The notes below the pieces were generated by a model. The model did not search any database, was not told the DNA's origin, and saw nothing but the letters and a program-made list of their open reading frames with translations. The position numbers and the translations under genes are program-made. A DNA stretch of 64,000 nt from Adiantum capillus-veneris. Taxonomy: Eukaryota; Streptophyta; Polypodiopsida; Polypodiales; Pteridaceae. Shown piece after piece: positions 42,551-54,033 of the stretch (positions within the stretch are counted from its first letter, which is position 1; each line of letters starts with the position of its first letter). The stretch is taken from assembly GCA_014529385.2 (NCBI GenBank), contig CM043966.1:143828711-143892710 (forward strand), given 5' to 3'.

Positions 42551-44015
42551 TATGTACAAGTGTCAAAATTTCTAGGCTTGACACTTTACCAAACCTAAGG
42601 AGCCACACCTTAAGTTAATTGTGGAAGTGAAAAATTAAAACAGTAGAAAAGTACCTTTCCCTAACTCAAATTGACTCAATTTTTTTTTCATGAGTACTTT
42701 ATGACATCTTGTCCTTTAAATGACTTTGTTACATAGACATCATCTTTAAATCCATCTTCAAGAACTTTGAATTTCAACATAATACCAAATCTTCCCTTGC
42801 AACATTAGCAACTTCCAAGAACTAAATGGAGGCACGGTGTAGAATGCAGAGCACATTAGACACAATGCTACTTATATCTAGAGCCAATGAAGCAGTTCAC
42901 TCTCCCATCCCTCGTTCTTGACCCTCTGCACTAGCATGAGAGTCATCATCAGTACGTGGACTCTTGTCCTTCTTCTTCAAATTGTCATAAAGAGTTTCAA
43001 CCAACTTTGTGAAATCCATAAAGCCAAGTTTAGTCTTAATTATTAGATCAATACTTTCAACAACCCTTGCTACTTGTCAAGTAATTGCCTCAAAATTTGC
43101 ATGGCTTCATTTTCTAGCTACCCTTCTTTCAAAATATCTATGCTGTCACATGCTTTGTTTCTAATGAACCAAGGCATTGTATGTGTGTAATGGAAATGGT
43201 AAATATATATAATTATTACAAGTGATAGGTGGAAAATATGGCCTAGAATATGAATAAATGGAAAAGGATATCAAATTTAAGGATGTTGCATTATTAAAGA
43301 GCTCGTTATGAGCTATGGTCACTTTACATGTACGGGGGGACACTTTGTAATGATTCTGAGCATTCATGAAATCTATAAGTAAGTATGTGCAAGAGGAAAA
43401 CGCTCACTCTTGCATGGGGGAAATTGCACCCAATGCTCTATGTCTTTCCTCTCCTCTCTCCATTCCTGTGTAGCACTCCACTATAGAAGGTGCACATGCA
43501 TGTTCTCTCCTACTCTCTTTATTTCCCTATTGATCTCAAATCGTAAACTGTCATCAATTATGTGTACGTATGGTTTGCAAGGTAAGAAAATATTTTTATT
43601 TATTCCACGTAGCATGTAGTTTAATGTATTTTTCAAGCATGTTGCACTCGTGTTTGTGGCAATGATATCAACCCATGGGCTACATTCTTGGATTTTACAA
43701 CAATCATTGATATGAAAACGGTTAGGATCAAAGATAAGTCATGCTTACTTCAACTTAATTTATCAAGTTGTATAATATTTCTACATAGTCCATTATTATT
43801 GATATACTAGGATTGCAAGTTCTTGTGGATTGTTTATTGTGGAATTCTCATGATGAAATAAAGATATACTTAGTGAATGTAATTGCTCAAATTACTAATA
43901 TAATTAGGAGTCTAATTGTCGTGAATTTGATTGTAACAATAAATTAGATTTCGTGCATGAGAGGAAAAAATTGAGATATATTTATTATGACTTTTTTCTC
44001 TTCACATATTCATTA
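42551..44015. other. No gene recognised; AT-rich spacer between two elements
   Basis: 1.5 kb of AT-rich DNA. The ORFs 43161-43367 and 43410-43619 show no motif. No LTR ends or tandem repeats found. Confidence 0.5.
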
Positions 44016-45610
44016 TGTAATGGAATTGGCCTATTTAACTTGAGAGTAACGGAAATTAATGAAAGTACTTTTGAGAAATGACTTTGTGAGCATAGCGGGT
44101 GAACATAGTTGAAGATAGCAACATAATCATAGCAATTAGTTAACTTGGCATGAACAATACTTTTGCAAGAGAGAGAATTTAGAGTACATGACAACAGTTG
44201 AGGACCGGATTCATGTGGAGCTGGTCCCCCCTCCAATAGGCATTTGTATTATGATTTCTCCCATTAAGAGAGACTTATTACAATACAATCTTTGTGTTCC
44301 TTGTGACCTAGGTGATGCAATGAAGATGGAAAGCTTCATGCATCACAAACATAACATAAACTTGAAGAAATATTTAACTATCCCAAGACTCAGTCCCAAG
44401 ACCTCAAACACCTTCGAAGGTGGAGAGAGCTAGCAGGGAATGAGGGTAGGGAAGAGGAAGAAGAAACAGTTCGTAGGAGAAAGAATTAGTTCCTCACTTA
44501 TCATAACTCTTATTGCTAGCATACATAATAGCATAGTAATGAAGAGGAAGGAGATGGCAAGCTTAAGCATTGAAGCATGGCTCTTGTTGGATTTGCACTC
44601 CATATCCAAGAGTGTTGGTGTAGGCTCTCAACCTCTACGTGCTTGGAGAAGGAGAGGGAGCTCTTGCACATTGCATAGAGTGTGTGTGGGTGAGTATACC
44701 TTGCAAGAAACCCCCCTCCTTGCTAGGTTGACCCCCTCTTCTAGCTCATCATTGAAGCTCATTGGCTCATGCCAAGCCTAGACAATCACAAGCTTGGGCC
44801 ATTTCTAGCAATAGGTGTAGTCTTGGGACAAGTGTCCCCCTTGCCCCTTAGATAGAGAGAGGACTTGATAAATGAAAAAACAATTAGGTAATTGTTGTAG
44901 ATTATCATTGGACCCCTTTTAATCCTAGCCAATAGGGTTCAAGCACCTCATGGAGGTAACATGGGTAGGGGCTTGCCATGTGTCCCTTCTGCCTCTTTAA
45001 GCTTGGGATTTCCTTGAGAGTGTGTGTGTGTGTTCTCTTTCTAACCCCTAAGAAAAGGGCTTGCCCCACTCTTTGTAGGGATATTTTTGACCTTGGGTGC
45101 TCAAGAACCTTAGTCATCAAGCATGACTAAGCACTTGGACTAGGGGTGTTCCCACAAGCATCTCAGGCAAGCATGTCAAAGCACCTCAAGCACCTTAATC
45201 ATGCAGTAGGTCAAGCACCTCAAACACCTTAATCATGCAATAGGTCAAGTACCTCAAGCACCTTAATCAAGAACCTCAAACACGACAAGCACTTCAAGTA
45301 GGACAAGCACCTCGATCTTGGGCCGGGTTCCCACCTCAAGCTCAGATCTAGCTTGACTATGGTCCTAGATCTAAGGACTTTTACACACATTATTGGAGGT
45401 CTTCAATGAAGCTAACGCTGACGTCTTATGCTCCATTGTTTAACCTTGATCTTTGATAGAACATCTCTCATTTGGGCTCCTTTACCATTGGCCCCGTGTT
45501 GAGAGAGATCTATAAGCACATGTCTATATCTTAACCCTTGTTTCCGTTTATTCTCCCACATTAAGTGAGCAGTTTAATATGAGAAAATCATTTGGGTTGG
45601 TTAGATATTA
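44016..45610 (-). repeat. 3' LTR (minus sense) of the chromovirus
   Basis: On the plus strand it begins TGTAATGGAATTGGCC, and the last shared bases are TTAGATATTA. It contains a CA-rich block of repeated 'tcaagcacctcaa' phrases near 45170-45310. The ORFs 44188-44433 and 44440-44781 recur in the other LTR. The minus-sense polypurine tract is probably AAGAGAGAGG near 45632-45641. Confidence 0.9.
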
Positions 45611-46120
45611 GATATTAGATTTTATGGCATTACCTCTCTCTTGAAATCATAGTCGTCCTCGACTATGAGGTAGAAGAGATAAAGCCTTATTCATTAGTCA
45701 ATTTTACTTAGCAGGTAGAGGATCCCTTTTTACCCTATGACATCTTTCCAAGATGGATGACTAATCCATTTGGTGTTTGGGAGACATAGATGCCGCAAGC
45801 ATGTCTGCTCTTTAGTCCTTTTCATTCTCCCAAAGTAGAGTGACAAATTCTACTTGGTGTTTGAGAGACGTCGTCATCACAAACATGATTCTAAGCATGC
45901 ATACTAGTTAAATTTGTGCACAATTAAAAAGAGGACTAGTCGTATAAGACAAAAACATGAGTCATTTAAAAGAAATTTGTACATTTGCTTACTCTAATGT
46001 AGCATTGTAAGCATTGACAAGGTTCATACTATCCTTAAGTTGTATTCCTTGCATCCATCTAGCATCTTCAAAAGGATAATTTGTGAACTTAATAAGATAC
46101 CGACAGATAATCTTACCATG
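45611..46120 (-). other. Chromodomain remnant and 3' untranslated part of the chromovirus
   Basis: In the frame of the upstream ORF, after a TGA at 46121-46123, the minus strand reads HGKIICRYLIKFTNYPFEDA and RWMQGIQLKDSMNLVNAYNA to about 45997. Together with [16 protein letters not shown] before the stop, this is a chromodomain (basic R/K strand, Y-L-[IV]-K-[WF], E-D-A-x-W). The stop fits a CGA-to-TGA change. About 350 bp of untranslated sequence follow before the polypurine tract. Confidence 0.75.
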
Positions 46121-46681
46121 TCATAATACCTTGTCTTCATGCCGAAGAGCAGCTTCGGGTTGTAGCACCTCTTCTTGGTCTTCAACTTCGGGAGGGTCTT
46201 CAATAATTGGTTCAGTTGGTGGCTCTCCTTTGTAGGGCTTAAGTAGGCTTACATGAAAGGCATTGTGTATGAGCCAATGGTTGGGCAACTTGAGTTGATA
46301 AGCCGTCTCATTGATGGGCTTCAAGATTTGGAAAGGACCATAGTATCTTTTTGCTAGTTTAGCATAATACTTTTGATGGCCCGTAGGATTTTTGCCCGTC
46401 GTTTGCCTTAATCGAGCCTTAGGAAACTTGAGTAAGACCCAATCATTTTCTTTGAACATTAAGGCTCTCCTGTGCTTATCAGCGAGCAGCTTTTTGCCTT
46501 TGTTGAGAGATGGATATAGCCTCCTTAATCTTTTGAAAAGATTCTTATAGGTCACAGCTATACTCATCGGCGGCGAAGATCTTCCCATGTACTTTGAGTA
46601 GCAAGGGACTTTTAGGTCTTCCCTCAATGATCTCAAAAGGTTCTTTTCCCATAGAAGTATGTACAGTATTATTGTAGGCAT
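46121..46681 (-). CDS. Integrase C-terminal domain of the chromovirus
   Basis: The useful part starts near residue 45 of this frame: [80 protein letters not shown] and LLKPYKG. This is the DNA-binding C-terminal domain that precedes the chromodomain. It overlaps the end of the upstream ORF in another frame, so a frameshift lies near 46550. Confidence 0.88.
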   Translation of the reverse strand: MPTIILYILLWEKNLLRSLREDLKVPCYSKYMGRSSPPMSIAVTYKNLFKRLRRLYPSLNKGKKLLADKHRRALMFKENDWVLLKFPKARLRQTTGKNPTGHQKYYAKLAKRYYGPFQILKPINETAYQLKLPNHWLIHNAFHVSLLKPYKGEPPTEPIIEDPPEVEDQEEVLQPEAALRHEDKVL

Positions 46682-47927
46682 ACTCTACAAGAGGTAAGTA
46701 CTTTTCCCATTGTGAGCATTGATCTACTTCGGTAACATAAGTCTTGAGTAGATTGAGTATCCCAAGATTGGCTATCTCACTTTGGCCATCCGTTTGTGGG
46801 TGATAGACCAAAGCGAAATTCAATCTTGTTCCTAGATTTTCAAAGAGACCTTTCCAGAAATTACTGGTCATTCTAGGATCTCTATTTGACATGATGGATG
46901 TGGGTAATCCATGGTTCTTGAAAATCTGAGATATGAAGAGAGTTTCCATTTGATGTGCCTTAATAGTCTTTTCGACAGCAATAAAATGTGCTTGCTTGCT
47001 AAACCTGTCAACTATTGTCCATATTCTTGTATTCCCATGGATGGGTAATCCAAAGATGAAATCCATGGATATACTCTCCCATGGTGAATTTGGAATAGGC
47101 AATGGATGGAGTAATCCAAGTTGCTTCCCTCTATCATACTTGGTTTTTTGGCATACTACACATTTTGAAACATACTCTTGTATGTCCACTTTCATGGTAG
47201 GCCAATACAAGTACGTCTCTACTCCTCGGAGAGTAGGTTGAATACCTCTATGTCTCGCATATGGAGGAGGAGCATGGGATTCATAGATAACTTTCTCACG
47301 AAGGGAATGGGTAACACATAGCCTATTGCCGTGGAGAAGATAACCATCCTGCAAGGTGAATGGTTCCTCTTTCTTCCCCAAAGCAAGGGCTGACATTATG
47401 TCTTTAAAGTCAGGGTCAGCACCATACTCATCTATCATAGAGGATAGATCATTGTGAGTAGCTATAGACACCGCATTAACTTTGGGTCGTTGTGAAAGTG
47501 CATCGGCCACTTGATTGTGCTTTCCAGCTATGTGAGCAATATGGAAATTAAATTGCAAAAGAAAATTTGCCCACCTCATTTGTTTGTCAGAAAGCTTGGT
47601 TTGCGTCATGAAATACTTGAGACTTTGGTGGTCGGTTCGTAGGATAAATGGAGTCCTCAATAGGTAGTTCTTCCATGTGTCTAGGGCATGTAGAATAGCT
47701 AAAAGCTCTTTCTCATAAATGCCCAGGACTCGTTCATCAATATTGAGCGTTCGACTCTCATATGCTATGGCATGCCCTTCTTGAAGCAAAACTGATCCAA
47801 AGCAATCACCACAAGCATCACATTGGACCTCAAATGGCGTTGAGAGATCCGGAAGCACGAGGACTGGTTGGGAAGTAATCTTCTCTTTGAGCTTTTCAAA
47901 AGCATTTTCCTCCTTAGCAGTCCACAC
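46545..47927 (-). CDS. RNase H and integrase of the chromovirus
   Basis: The 460-residue open frame begins inside the RT-RNase H connection ([16 protein letters not shown]). RNase H reads [59 protein letters not shown] and [18 protein letters not shown]. Integrase has a zinc finger ([20 protein letters not shown]) and the triad in SMDFIFGLP (D, about residue 288), [15 protein letters not shown] (D, about 346) and [14 protein letters not shown] (E, about 383). The frame is intact over this span. It is joined to RT by a 1-base shift near 47950. Confidence 0.92.
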   Translation of the reverse strand: MWTAKEENAFEKLKEKITSQPVLVLPDLSTPFEVQCDACGDCFGSVLLQEGHAIAYESRTLNIDERVLGIYEKELLAILHALDTWKNYLLRTPFILRTDHQSLKYFMTQTKLSDKQMRWANFLLQFNFHIAHIAGKHNQVADALSQRPKVNAVSIATHNDLSSMIDEYGADPDFKDIMSALALGKKEEPFTLQDGYLLHGNRLCVTHSLREKVIYESHAPPPYARHRGIQPTLRGVETYLYWPTMKVDIQEYVSKCVVCQKTKYDRGKQLGLLHPLPIPNSPWESISMDFIFGLPIHGNTRIWTIVDRFSKQAHFIAVEKTIKAHQMETLFISQIFKNHGLPTSIMSNRDPRMTSNFWKGLFENLGTRLNFALVYHPQTDGQSEIANLGILNLLKTYVTEVDQCSQWEKYLPLVEYAYNNTVHTSMGKEPFEIIEGRPKSPLLLKVHGKIFAADEYSCDL

Positions 47928-47947
47928 AAACTTAACGTTCTTCTTAG

Positions 47948-49255
47948 TTAAGTCGTGTAGTGGTCCTGTACTTGAGAGAATTTTGCTATGAAGTGTCTAT
48001 AGTATGCGCATATACCAACAAAGCTTCTTAGCTCATGTAGATTTCTTGGGTTAGGCCATGCTTTTATTACCTCTAACTTTGATGGATCCATTTGGATACC
48101 ATATTTAGAGATAATATGACCTAGGTATTGAATCTCTGGTAGGAAGAATTCTCTTTTCTTTTGGTTGAGAAAAAGCTTGTTCTCCCTCAATGCTTGAAAA
48201 ATCACTTGGAGATGTTGTTTATGTTCCTCCAAAGACTTGGAGTAGATGATGATATCATCAAAGAACACTCCAGTGAATTTGCGGTATGGTCTAAAAATTT
48301 TCTTCATCAAACAATTGAACGTAGCTGGTGCATTAGTCAGGCCAAAAGGCATGACTAGATATTCATAAAGACCAAACGTTGTGCGAAACCCGGTCTTTAA
48401 GATATCTTCATCCACTATCCTTATTTGATGATAGCCACTCTTAAGGTAAATCCTACTGAAGTAGGTAGAGCCTTGTAGCTTATCAAATAGATCTTCTACC
48501 TGAGGTACGGGAAATCTGTTTTTGATAGTGATATGGTTTAGTGCTCGATAGTCCACACACATACGGTATGTACCATTTTTCTTTTGCACTAAAAGGACTG
48601 GAGAACAAAAGGGAGAGGAACTAGGCCTCACCATCCCTTTTTCTACCAGCTCTTGTACTTGCCTCATTATCTCCTCTTGTTGAGCTTGTGAGACTCGATA
48701 AGGAGGCTTGTTAGGTGGTGAGCTTCCAGGAAGGAGCTCAATAAAATGGTTATCATCCCCTCGTTTTCGAGGTAAGTCCATAGGGATATCATCGATGAAC
48801 ACATCTTGGAATCCTTTTAGAAAATTAGACAAGTCTAACTCTTCTTGATTCCTACCATTTACATTTGATAAAACATTAGTATCTTTTAGAGACTCTTTGA
48901 CAAAAATCATGTACGCAAAAATTGAGCTCTTCATTGACTTATCAAAAGTAAGAGGATTTACAAGTGGAATAGTGCGACCACGCTCACTAACATCTATATA
49001 CATGTTCCTTCCCCTGTAGGTGAAGTAGATTCTCCTTTCAGGGAACTTCATGTTGGCAGCCATTCGATCAAACCATGGTGCCCCTAGGATAACATCCTCA
49101 TGTTGGAGAGGAGAGATGAAGAAGTCTTCTTTGTCGACATATCTTTTGACATGAAGCCTCAAATTCCCAATCAAGGGAGTAACGGAGGCTTGTTGTCCCT
49201 TGAAAGCTGCATCATCCACTACTATATCTCCCATCTCAAAAGCTTGAATGCCCAA
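47948..49255 (-). CDS. pol: Protease C-terminus and reverse transcriptase of the chromovirus
   Basis: The frame opens in the protease flank (DDAAFKGQQASVTPLIGNLR, HEDVILGAPWFDR). RT follows: SSPFCSPVLLVQKKNGTYRM, VDYRALNHITIKNRFPVPQV, MPFGLTNAPATFNCLMKKIF, the catalytic FFDD near residue 332 (FTGVFFDDIIIYSKSLEEHK) and FLGHII-type YLGHIISKYGIQMDPSK. It ends FSQVQDHYTT after a 1-base shift. The next ORF picks up the sequence as [19 protein letters not shown]. Confidence 0.92.
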   Translation of the reverse strand: MGIQAFEMGDIVVDDAAFKGQQASVTPLIGNLRLHVKRYVDKEDFFISPLQHEDVILGAPWFDRMAANMKFPERRIYFTYRGRNMYIDVSERGRTIPLVNPLTFDKSMKSSIFAYMIFVKESLKDTNVLSNVNGRNQEELDLSNFLKGFQDVFIDDIPMDLPRKRGDDNHFIELLPGSSPPNKPPYRVSQAQQEEIMRQVQELVEKGMVRPSSSPFCSPVLLVQKKNGTYRMCVDYRALNHITIKNRFPVPQVEDLFDKLQGSTYFSRIYLKSGYHQIRIVDEDILKTGFRTTFGLYEYLVMPFGLTNAPATFNCLMKKIFRPYRKFTGVFFDDIIIYSKSLEEHKQHLQVIFQALRENKLFLNQKKREFFLPEIQYLGHIISKYGIQMDPSKLEVIKAWPNPRNLHELRSFVGICAYYRHFIAKFSQVQDHYTT

Positions 49256-50220
49256 CTAGGTGGCCAACTCCATTCATATGAAGTTAAGAGTAGAGCCAGA
49301 GTCAGACAAGATGAAGGCATCATGCTCTCTTACCTTTCCCCAAGCATAGGAAAGTGATGATCCTTTGCAATGAGCATCCTCTTTTGGAGCTTTGATGGTG
49401 GAATCCCTAGGAATCTCATTGCAAGTATTCTTCTTGGGGCAAGAACGATAGCCATGTCCTTGATCCCCACACTTGAAACACTTATGGTCCTTGTGAAAAT
49501 CTTCAAGCTCTTCGGGAGAGAGTTTGTTTTTACCTTTGTAAACTCCCTTCTCCTTGGACCGCGATTGTTGTTGTTGTTGGAATTGACTTGGGAAGTATTT
49601 TGAACATTGGTTTTCCCCTTTGCATCATTTTTGTCTTTGTTTTCCATGGGCTTGACATTATGTCTAGCCCCTTGATGGAAATTGATGCGTGAAGCAACCA
49701 TGGTGTGATGGATTACTTCGCTAATTGTACCAGGCCGTTGAGAGTTGATGTATTCGGCCATCTCTTCAGGTAATCCCGCACAGAATTGCTGCCTTTGCTC
49801 GACAAAGTCTATCTTTTGAAAGACAATAGCCTTGAGATGTAAATCCCAAAACTTGTCTACATATTTGTGGATAGACTCATGGGAGAGGAGCTTCAAGATA
49901 CGGCATTTGGTAAGCACTTTGTCCTTTGCATCGCTTGCAAGGAATTGCTTCATGATGGAAACTCGTAGATTTTTCCATGTCTTTAGGGCTTCACCATTTC
50001 CACGAAGGCTAGCCCACCATTGACGAGCTGATTTTTGGAAGTGCATAGCTACATGGCATAGCTTAGAGGACTCTGTGAAGCCCTCATCTCCAAAGTCCGC
50101 ATCAAATTGCTGGATGAAGGCCAACACTTTGTCGGTAGCACAGAAGGTGCCATCATAGGTGAGAAAAGAGATACTCTTTCCTCCCCCTTGAACTTCTTTA
50201 GCTTTTGTGACCTGCGCCAT
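49256..50220 (-). CDS. gag: Gag capsid, zinc knuckle and protease start of the chromovirus
   Basis: The ORF 50220-49330 has a typical Retrotrans_gag capsid: VLAFIQQFDADFGDEGFTES, VAMHFQKSARQWWASLRGNG, FLASDAKDKVLTKCRILKLL and FCAGLPEEMAEYI. Near 49530 the reading changes frame. The alternative frame gives the CCHC knuckle CFKCGDQGHGYRSC and the protease motif FILSDSGSTLNFI (D-S-G), then a stop just before 49255. Asn-rich linker near residue 215. The shift is most simply damage, since the frame is otherwise continuous with pol. Confidence 0.88.
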
Positions 50221-50239
50221 GCAGGAAATGATTTGCGAT

Positions 50240-50807
50240 GTCCTCCCCTCTTGTATTATCTAGGAGAATAACCATAACTTTCGTCTGAAGAGGAGGACGG
50301 TGAAGAAGAAGGAGAAGAGGGTGACCTCTTCCTAGCCCTTTTCTTCCTTTGTTTCCTCTCTTGCCTTTCATAGTGATGAGGAGAAGGACTATGTGTTGAT
50401 CTTTTCCTCTTGGGAGGAGTGGGCGATTGTCTAGACCGCCATATTCGTGGAGCCACATCTTCAGAGGAACTTAAACTTTCATTGCTTTCTTGCTCTTTGG
50501 ATTCCTCCTCTAGAATGGGAGAGAGTCTTCTTTTGGGGATCTCTTAAAGAGGCCTCCTAAGCTCTCTCTCCTCTTGGAGAGGAAGGGAAATTCCATAAGC
50601 ACGAAGTTGTTGAGTAACTTCGGCTTGCAAAGCAGGGTTGCCCATAGCTTGCTGTAACCTAGTGACGAGATAATTCACAAACATGGGAGCATCATCATTA
50701 GCACCTTCATGTGCAAAATCCAAGCTATCAATGTTCATTCTACTCTCTTGATTATTGTAAGCCATGTTAACAAAATGTATGTATGTACTTAGTGTATGCT
50801 TTGACAA
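50240..50807 (-). CDS. Gag N-terminal region of the chromovirus
   Basis: It begins at 50807 (alternative ATG a few codons in, MAYNNQESRMNIDSLDFAHE). It reads PMFVNYLVTRLQQAMGNPAL and TQQLRAYGISLPLQEERELR, a stop at 50544, then an Arg/Ser-rich stretch (PKRKRSTHSPSPHHYERQER, PSSPSSSPSSSSDESYGYSP) to a stop at 50256. The Arg/Ser-rich tract is a plausible RNA-binding or nuclear-targeting tail. Lies between the leader and the capsid. Confidence 0.65.
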
Positions 50808-51160
50808 TTCAAAACCATAGTCGCCACTCCTCTTAGACTTTGAAAATCGGCTCTTAAGTATCTACACCCACGGCTCGTAGTGGTTAATTATAGAGAGTAG
50901 AGGAGTAGGTCTAACATACCAGAGTTGCCAAGGGCTAGCTCCTTTTGGACTTCTTATGGCTCAATAATGGTAAAGCCGTAGGCAAGTCTAAAAAGACGCC
51001 ATTATTAAGTTCCCGAGGTGTGCACCATCCCCCACATAGTGGGCTCAAAAAAATCGATAAGAGATCCCACTTCCACTTACCCTAATATAATTAACAACAT
51101 CAACCATTTATAGGCTACTTAAGGACCTCTCTTCTTAAGCAAGAAAAGAGAAACCAAATG

Positions 51161-51171
51161 CTCTGATACCA
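51161..51171 (-). other. Primer-binding site of the chromovirus
   Basis: Minus-sense TGGTATCAGAG (initiator Met), one base after the end of the 5' LTR. Confidence 0.9.
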
Positions 51172-51172
51172 A

Positions 51173-52780
51173 TGTAATGGAATTGGCCTATTTAACTTGA
51201 GAGTAGCGGAAATTCATGAAAGTACTTTTGAGAAATGACTTTGTGAGCATAGCGGGTGAACATAGTTGAAGATAGCAACATAATCATAGCAATTAGTTAA
51301 CTTGACATGAACAATACTTTTGCAAGAGAGAGAATTAAGAGAACATGACAACAGTTGAGGACCGGATTCATGTGGAGCCGGTCCCCCCTCCAATAGGCAT
51401 TTGTATTATGATTTCTCCCATTAAGAGAGACTTGTTAAAATACAATCTTTGTGTTCATTGTGACATAGGTGATGAAATGAATATGGAAAGCTTCATGCAT
51501 CACAAACATAACATAAACTTGAAGAAAGCTTTAACTATCCCAAGGCTCAGTCCCAAGACCTCAAACACCTTCGAAGGTGGAGAGAGCTAGCAGGGAATGA
51601 GGGTAGGGAAGAGGAAGAGGAAACAGTTTGTAGGAGAAAGAATTAGTTCCTCACTTATCATAACTCTTATTGCTAGCATACATAATAGCATAGTAATGAA
51701 GAGTAAGGAGATGGCAAGTGTAAGCATTGAAGGATGGCTCTTGGTTGGATTTGCACTCCATATCCAAGAGTGTTGGTGTAGGCTCTCAACCTCTACGTGC
51801 TTGGAGAAGGAGAGGGAGCTCTTGCACATTGCATAACACACAATGAGAGTGTTTGTGAGTGTGTGTGGGTGAGTATACCTTGCAATCAACCCCCCTCCTT
51901 GCTAGGTCGACCCTCTTCTAGCTCATCATTGAAGCTCATTGGCTCATGCCAAGCCTAGCCAATCACAAGCTTGGGCCATTTCTAGCAATAGGTGTAGTCT
52001 TGGGACAAGTGTCCCCCTTTCCCCTTAGAGAGAGAGAGGACTTGACAAATGCAAAAACAATTAGATAATTGTTGTAGATTATCATTGGACCCCTTTTAAT
52101 CCTAGCCAATAGGGTTCAAGCACCTCATGGAGGTAACATGGGTAGGGGCTTGCCCAATGTGTCCCTGCTGCCTCTTTAAGCTTGGGATTTCCTTGAGAGT
52201 GTGTGTGTGTGTGTGTTCTCTTTCTAACCCCTAAGAAAAGGGCTCGCCCCCCTCTTTGTAGGGATATTTTTGACCTTGGGCGCTCAAGCACCTTAGTCAT
52301 CAAGCATGAATAAGCACTTGGACTAGGGGTGTTCCCACAAGCATGTCAAAGCACCTCAAGCACCTTAATCATGCAGCAGGTCAAGCACCTCAAACACCTT
52401 AATCATGCAATAGGTCAAGTACCTCAAGCACATTAATGAAGCACATCAAACACGACAAGAACTTCAAGCAAGACAAGCACCTCGAGCTTGGGTTGGGTTC
52501 CCACCTCAAGCTCAGACCTAGCTTGACTATGGTCCTAGATCTAAGGACTTTTACACACATTATTGGAGGTCTTCAATGAAGCTAACCCTGAGGTCTTATG
52601 CTCCATTTTTTAACCTTGCTCTTTGATAGAACATCTCTCATTTGGGCTCCTTTACTATTGGCCCCGTGTTGAGAGAGATCTATAAGCACATGTCTATATC
52701 TTAACCCTTGTTTCCGTTTATTCTCCCACATTAAGTGATCAGTTTAATATGAGAAAATCATTTGGGTTGGTTAGATATTA
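51173..52780 (-). repeat. 5' LTR (minus sense) of the chromovirus
   Basis: 1608 bp, matching 44016-45610 apart from substitutions and a few indels. One indel is an extra 'acacacaatgagagtgtttg' stretch near 51836; this copy also lacks 'catctcaggcaag' near 52345. Divergence looks slightly higher than for the gypsy and copia elements. Confidence 0.9.
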
Positions 52781-53400
52781 GTAAACCATGAGCATGTCAC
52801 GTGGTTGTAGGTAGTCACCCATGTAAATACCTATAGACCCATGTGTACAATAGCCATTAGAGGTTTCATCAACCCCACCACTAAACACTCATGACCTTGA
52901 TTCATGCAAGCGCAGTTGCTCCAATCCATATGAAGAGCCATGCACTGGGCAGCTCTTTGATCACCTGCACCACAAAATTGATATTATTTGCATGGAAGCC
53001 CCAAAAATAGCTAGCCTTGCTACTCTAGTCCTCAACATGCAACCATTGAGCCATCTAGTGCTCTTTCTTGTGAATCATGCAACCCCTAAATTCTCTCTCT
53101 CTCTATCTATCTCTCTTTCTTAGCTTTTTTGGTGCAGATTTTTACCAACCACTCACATCATTGTTTTTCTTGACACCTACACCAATGTGGGACACATGGC
53201 TAACCTCACCATCCTATCTTATTGCAGTTTTAGTGAGAACCACGATTAATTTGTCAAACCATGGAATGAAACTGACTCGACTAGTGCATAGGGGCTACAA
53301 GAGGTTGTCAATCTCTCGAAAAACAACTAAAAACTCACATCTAACTTAAGCTACACTCAAGTGACTGAAAGCACCAAAAGCCAATCGCTCATTGGCAAGA
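52781..53400. other. No gene recognised
   Basis: Spacer with a CT-rich patch near 53090-53120. The ORF 53077-53349 shows no motif. Confidence 0.4.
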
Positions 53401-53471
53401 AAATCACATCTGTTATACAATTTATGCATACATATACAGTCTATATTTTGTGTTCCTACTGCTTTATTTCT

Positions 53472-53500
53472 GGGGAAACTCTGCCAAAATTTTTCCAAGT
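53472..53500 (+). other. Leader motif shared with the copia element
   Basis: TGGGGAAACTCTGCC followed by A/T-rich AAAATTTTTCC matches the minus-sense copia leader at about 41283-41310 nearly base for base. In both places an ATGGCTGG follows within about 30 bp. Indicates a decayed element leader here. Confidence 0.6.
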
Positions 53501-53616
53501 TATGATGGCTGGTTTTTTGGTCTTTTGAGCCATTTATGCTGTTATGTTGCTGAAATTTTGGAAAAATCAGAGGTTAAGTCAGGTGTGCCTTCTTGGGAGT
53601 TTCATGGTTGGCTTTA

Positions 53617-53835
53617 ATGGATGATCAAAATGGCCCTCAATTCACTCCATTTCATTTAACTCAAAGAATCCAAATAAATGTTCATGTGTCCAGGAAGATT
53701 TTTTTCCAGCATCGCATAGTCTTTATGTTCGGGCCAAGAAGATTACGAGAGATCTTGGAATGTCCTTTGCCTGTTGTAATTCCGATGATCAACTATGAAA
53801 ACTCATTTGATGTGCATGTGTTTGTCCTTATCTAA
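53617..53835 (+). CDS. Small FGPxRL-family ORF, copy 1 (72 residues)
   Basis: The first ATG at 53617 gives MDDQNGPQFTPFHL and a 72-residue protein ending FVLI. It aligns without gaps, start to stop, with the ORF at 56973-57191: about 36 of 72 residues are identical, including SRKI-x-FQ-x-RIVF, FGP-x-RL-x-EIL and NSFDV/FSFDV. The codons used for the identical residues differ at most third positions, which implies that the protein was conserved. No known domain recognised; mixed beta pattern, hydrophobic C-terminus but no clear membrane helix. It lies between a copia-like leader motif and a truncated Gag-like ORF. Confidence 0.7.
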   Translation: MDDQNGPQFTPFHLTQRIQINVHVSRKIFFQHRIVFMFGPRRLREILECPLPVVIPMINYENSFDVHVFVLI

Positions 53836-53937
53836 AGTTGAGCTCCATTGAAGTTTCTGGGGATTGGGTAGTCAAAAGTTTTGGGTTCTTGCATGTGTGT
53901 TCAAAGGGGTTCTCAAAGCATTGAAACTTGGGTAGCC

Positions 53938-54033
53938 ATGGCTTTCTCTTATCCGGAGTTTCATGGAAGAAGTGATGAAGATGTGGAAGAATTTTTGGAA
54001 AAGATGGAGATAGCTTCTAGGACAAGTTTATAA
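53938..54033 (+). pseudogene. Truncated Gag-like start
   Basis: MAFSYPEFHGRSDEDVEEFL continues to EKMEIASRTSL and stops after 31 codons. The pattern ([FY]-x-G-x-x-D-E-D-x-E-x-F-L-E) is the start of a retrotransposon capsid. It follows copy 1 of the small ORF by about 100 bp, mirroring the order small ORF then Gag at 57-59 kb. Confidence 0.6.

Larger units (their letters stand above)
44016..52780 (-). mobile_element. Ty3/gypsy chromovirus, nearly complete (8.8 kb)
   Basis: Two LTRs of about 1.6 kb (44016-45610 and 51173-52780) flank a minus-strand Gag-Pol: Gag with CCHC knuckle, protease (DSGS), RT, RNase H, integrase with an intact catalytic triad, and a C-terminal chromodomain. The primer site is initiator-Met (51161-51171). 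At least three frameshifts and two stops break the coding frame. I could not find a convincing target duplication: the right end may have lost a few bases, because the two LTR copies diverge after TTAGATATTA. The chromodomain places it among the chromoviruses; I do not assign a clade. Confidence 0.93.

Noticed and set aside
44188-44781. Plus-strand ORFs that recur at 51345-51836
   Set aside because: They lie in the two chromovirus LTRs, have no motif, and contain frame-changing differences between copies.
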